DNA of 7,283 nucleotides from positions 1-7,283 of the forward strand of contig DATBQR010000071.1 in NCBI GenBank assembly GCA_036560705.1, in the 5' to 3' direction. Position 1 is the first letter of the stretch, and the number at the start of each line of letters is the position of its first letter. Origin of the DNA: RBG-16-66-20 sp036560705. Its GTDB lineage: Bacteria > Pseudomonadota > Gammaproteobacteria > Burkholderiales > SG8-39. Both the position numbers and the translations under genes were made by a program. Shown piece by piece: positions 5,032 to 7,283 of the stretch. Under the pieces are notes generated by a model, which did no database searches, was not told where the DNA came from, and saw only the letters and a program-made list of their open reading frames with translations.

Positions 5032-5733
5032 CTATCCGGCGATGCCGTGCAGCAGCGCGGCAAGCGCCTCGGGTGCGGTGATGTGGGGGTTGTGGCTGGC
5101 GTCGATCTCGTCGTGGCCCCAGCCTTCGCGCCTGGCGCGCTCGTAGAACGGGCGGAAGCGGTCGTCGGGCGTGCAGCGCTTGCAATAGATGTAGTGGCGC
5201 GGCAGGGTCAGTTCGCCGTTTAGCAGGCGCAGTTTCTGCTCGAAAGTCTTGATCGGCTGCGGCATGCGGCGCGGCATGGCCCAGGCCCGGTCGGCTTCGG
5301 GCGTGTCGGGCGGCATCGGGTTCGCGGGCATTTTCCAGCCGTCGCCTCCGTTGCGCGCGGCCTCGACCATGGCGGCCTGCCGGTCGGGCGTGAGGCTGAA
5401 GATGCTGTCGCCATCCTTGGGAGCGAAGGCGTCGACATAGACGAGCCTGGCGATGCGCTCGCGCGCCCGGTCGGCGACGCCGGTGGCCACCATGCCGCCG
5501 TAGCTGTGGCCGATGAGAACGACGTTTTCCAGGTCCTCGCAGTGCAGCATGCCGAGGATGTCGGCGATGTGCGTCTCGAGGTCGACGGCGGGCGACGCCA
5601 GGTGCGCGCGCTCGCCCAGCCCGGTATGGGTGGGCGTGAAGAGTTCGTGCCCGCGCGCGCGCAGCAGCGGCCGCATTTTCTTCCAGGCCCAGCCGGCCGA
5701 CCATGCCCCGTGCGCCACCACGAATGTCGCCAT
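5032..5733 (-). CDS. Alpha/beta hydrolase (esterase / hydroxynitrile-lyase-like family)
   Basis: This 233-residue cytoplasmic hydrolase has the HG oxyanion motif VAHGAWSAGWAW (6-17), the nucleophile elbow GHSYGG (75-80, Ser77), a candidate acid in TPDDRF (D190 or D191), and the catalytic histidine in DASHNPHITAPEAL (His214). Order and spacing match the small lid-poor alpha/beta hydrolases related to plant methylesterases and hydroxynitrile lyases, so ester hydrolysis is the likeliest chemistry. The frame stays open upstream to 5823, inside the MFS gene. ATG 5733 is preferred because GGAGG lies 6 nt upstream and the fold's first strand begins immediately. It starts 19 nt after the MFS stop and ends 9 nt before the acyl-CoA synthetase ATG. 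The context suggests that it releases an acid which the synthetase then activates; this is inference. Confidence 0.88.
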   Translation of the reverse strand: MATFVVAHGAWSAGWAWKKMRPLLRARGHELFTPTHTGLGERAHLASPAVDLETHIADILGMLHCEDLENVVLIGHSYGGMVATGVADRARERIARLVYVDAFAPKDGDSIFSLTPDRQAAMVEAARNGGDGWKMPANPMPPDTPEADRAWAMPRRMPQPIKTFEQKLRLLNGELTLPRHYIYCKRCTPDDRFRPFYERARREGWGHDEIDASHNPHITAPEALAALLHGIAG

Positions 5734-5752
5734 GCTTTTCCTCCCCCCGAGG

Positions 5753-7015
5753 CTATTCGTCCGAACGCGGAACGATACCCAATTTCTGGTAGATCGGGCG
5801 GATGGCGTGGCGGATTTTGCCAAGATTCATCCGGTACGCAAAAGCGGCGCAGAGCGCCAGCGCGCCGCCCAGCGCCAGCGTGGTGGGCGGGCCGATGCGC
5901 TCGGCGAGCAGCCCGGCGAAGAGGGCGCCGAGCGGCGCCACGCCGAGAAAGGACATCATGTAGATGGAGACCACCCGGGCGCGCATGCGGTCCTCGACGA
6001 TGGTCTGCAGCACGGTGTTGGTCGAAGCCGCGCTCAGCATCGCGCCCATGCCGACCAGGTACAGCATCGGCAGCGCGAGCCAGAGCGAATTCGCGAAGGA
6101 AAATACGATCAGGGCGGCGCCCGCGGTTCCCGCCGTAAACGGAATCATGCTGAGCAGCCCGCGCACCGAAGGCTTCATGGCGAGGTAGATCATCCCCGAG
6201 ACCGCGCCAAAGCCGCCGGCGCCGATCAGGTAGCCGAGCGTCTGCGAGTTGCCGTGGAACACGTCGCGGGCGAAGTAGGGCGCGAGCGACTGATAGGGCT
6301 GCACCGCGAAACTCACCGCGGATATGAGCAGCAGCGCGCTGCGCGTGGGCAGGAAGCCGTAGGCGTAGCGGAAACCGGCGGCCAGCTGCTCGCGCCAGTG
6401 CGCGTCGGTCTTTTCCACCGGCCGCGGCGCGGCGCGGATCAGCAGCAGCGCGGCGATGACGGCGACCCGCATGATGCTGTTCAGGCCGAAGCCCCAGACT
6501 TCGCCGAAGGCGGCGATCACCGCGCCGCCGATCATCGGGCCGATGAAGCGCGCGCCGTTCATCAGCATCGAACTGAAGGCGACGGCGTTGGGCAGATCCT
6601 CCTTGCCGCCGACGAGTTCGACGAGCTGGGACTGTCTCGCGGGTGAATCGATGGCGTTGACGACGCCGAGCACCAGGTTGGCGGCGACCAGATGCCAGAC
6701 CTGCACCTGGCCCGAGGCAACCAGCGCCAGCATCACCAGCGACTGCGCGAAGGCGACGTTTTGCGTGACGATCAGCACCTGGCGCTTGCGGCGCCGGTCC
6801 ACCCACACGCCCGCGAACGGTCCGAGCACCAGAATCGGAATGTAGAGCATGAACGAGGCCAGCCCCAGCAGGAAGGTGGAGCCCGACAGGTGGTAGATCA
6901 GCCAGCTGGTGGCGATCATCTGCAGCCAGGTGCCGGTCTGCGAAATGCCCTGGCCGGCGAAATACAGCCGGTAATCCCGGTGGCGAAACGCCCGCAGGCT
7001 ATGGGGCAGGGGCAC
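5753..7015 (-). CDS. MFS transporter (EntS-like MFS_3 exporter type)
   Basis: Major facilitator superfamily proteins move small molecules across the inner membrane, usually by proton coupling. The 420 residues show about 11-12 hydrophobic segments. They open with the FRHRDYRLYFAGQGISQTGTWLQ-type N-terminus seen in EntS-like exporters, have motif-A-like GVWVDRRRKR (69-78) after the second segment, GARFIGPMIGG (154-164), and a second motif-A-like MRARVVSIYM (344-353). The C-terminal tail is basic and short, and length is normal. The start is GTG 7015, with no clear Shine-Dalgarno; in-frame upstream sequence is open only to 7057 and offers no ATG. It is first in a three-gene operon with the hydrolase and acyl-CoA synthetase. 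Substrate is unknown; efflux or uptake of the compound handled by its partners is a guess. Confidence 0.9.
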   Translation of the reverse strand: MPLPHSLRAFRHRDYRLYFAGQGISQTGTWLQMIATSWLIYHLSGSTFLLGLASFMLYIPILVLGPFAGVWVDRRRKRQVLIVTQNVAFAQSLVMLALVASGQVQVWHLVAANLVLGVVNAIDSPARQSQLVELVGGKEDLPNAVAFSSMLMNGARFIGPMIGGAVIAAFGEVWGFGLNSIMRVAVIAALLLIRAAPRPVEKTDAHWREQLAAGFRYAYGFLPTRSALLLISAVSFAVQPYQSLAPYFARDVFHGNSQTLGYLIGAGGFGAVSGMIYLAMKPSVRGLLSMIPFTAGTAGAALIVFSFANSLWLALPMLYLVGMGAMLSAASTNTVLQTIVEDRMRARVVSIYMMSFLGVAPLGALFAGLLAERIGPPTTLALGGALALCAAFAYRMNLGKIRHAIRPIYQKLGIVPRSDE

Positions 7016-7064
7016 GGGTTTTGCGAGCCGGACGATGGTTACAATGCATGAGGGGGATTATGGG
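7016..7064. promoter_or_regulatory. Divergent promoter region between the MFS operon and the dioxygenase gene
   Basis: On the plus strand TACAAT (7040-7045) is a good -10-like hexamer, predicting transcription from about 7051. On the minus strand CATAAT (7062-7057) is a -10-like hexamer for the MFS operon. I see no good -35 for either at 16-18 nt. Two opposing promoters in ~50 bp would overlap, suggesting shared control, but no operator palindrome is obvious. Confidence 0.4.
7051..7056 (+). promoter_or_regulatory. Ribosome-binding site fixing the dioxygenase start at GTG 7065
   Basis: AGGGGG ends 8 nt before GTG 7065. An in-frame ATG at 7044 lies inside the predicted -10 hexamer and has no ribosome-binding site, so the GTG is preferred. 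Confidence 0.5.
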
Positions 7065-7283
7065 GTGAAACATGAAGTGAAAGTCAGGCCGACCGGCGAA
7101 ACGCTGGGCGCGACCGTCGAAGGGCTGGATCTTTCGAAAGGCCTGAACCCGGAAGATCTCGGAGAGGTCATGCAGGCGCTCGGGCGCTACGGCGTGCTCC
7201 GCTTTCCAAGTCAGTCCTTGAGCGGGGCGGAACTCAAGCATTTCAGCGCGCAGCTGGGCGATCTGGAGATCAACGTTGCGGGC
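7065..7283 (+). CDS. TauD/TfdA-family dioxygenase, N-terminal part (cut by window end)
   Basis: 73 codons are visible, starting MKHEVKVRPTGETLGA and running through GLDLSKGLNPED and YGVLRFPSQSLSGAEL to the window edge. The pattern of an early beta strand, the ATVEGLDLS segment, a helix, then the ALGRYGVLRFPSQSLS stretch is the typical N-terminus of Fe(II)/2-oxoglutarate-dependent TauD/TfdA dioxygenases. These hydroxylate substrates such as taurine or aryloxyacetates and so trigger their cleavage. The iron-binding HxD...H residues lie beyond the window, so activity and substrate cannot be judged. The start is taken as GTG 7065 with AGGGGG upstream; an in-frame ATG at 7044 would add seven residues. 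It is divergent from the MFS-hydrolase-synthetase operon and may share its regulation. Confidence 0.75.
   Translation, partial: MKHEVKVRPTGETLGATVEGLDLSKGLNPEDLGEVMQALGRYGVLRFPSQSLSGAELKHFSAQLGDLEINVAG

Noticed and set aside
3404..5704. 766-codon open frame overlapping the synthetase and hydrolase genes
   Set aside because: This is an off-frame shadow in GC-rich DNA. The real genes in the other frames carry complete catalytic motifs and ribosome-binding sites.
5734..5823. Upstream extension of the alpha/beta hydrolase to an ATG at 5823
   Set aside because: It would overlap the MFS coding region by about 70 bases and add an unrelated basic tail, while ATG 5733 has a well-placed GGAGG.
7044..7064. 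ATG 7044 as start of the dioxygenase gene
   Set aside because: It is in frame but overlaps the TACAAT -10-like hexamer and lacks a ribosome-binding site. GTG 7065 has AGGGGG upstream.

Overview
The window is GC-rich with strong G/C third-position bias. The -10-like TACAAT hexamers close to start codons and the gene families present suggest a betaproteobacterium, probably Burkholderiales-like. That placement is an inference from style and family recollection, not a search. The whole window reads as chromosomal metabolic DNA. I see no transposase, phage gene, CRISPR array, tRNA or rRNA.

Left part (1-2257). The tail of an unrecognised plus-strand gene (2-175) runs head-on into a minus-strand pair, and the two stop codons share one CTAG. 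The pair is a crotonase-family gene (1400-2257) followed by a dadA-like D-amino-acid dehydrogenase (172-1374). Between them, the first 27 bases of dadA occur twice, 29 bp apart. The outer copy makes a 10-codon mini-ORF wired into both neighbours by stop/start overlaps (ATGA, then GTGA).

Middle (2258-3468). A 35-bp divergent gap separates the crotonase gene from a stand-alone, partly degenerate EAL-domain gene (2293-3102). About 256 bp without a convincing protein gene follow, holding a pyrimidine tract and a strong hairpin with a UUCG loop. They lead to a 14-codon lysine-rich micro-ORF (3359-3403) with an excellent ribosome-binding site and stops in all three frames right after its A-runs. 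A perfect 11-bp hairpin separates it from the convergent operon.

Right part (3469-7015, minus strand). A tight three-gene operon, read right to left, encodes an MFS exporter of the EntS-like type, an alpha/beta hydrolase and an acyl-CoA synthetase. Spacings are 19 and 9 nt, with clear ribosome-binding sites before the last two genes. A plausible reading is a small catabolic module: ester or amide cleavage, then CoA activation of the released acid, with a transporter. The substrate is unknown. Divergent from it at the right edge is the start of a TauD/TfdA-type dioxygenase (7065 onward), cut by the window.

No complete new multi-gene system is evident. The two spots most worth a second look are the duplicated dadA start with its coupled mini-ORF and the long leader plus lysine-rich micro-ORF.
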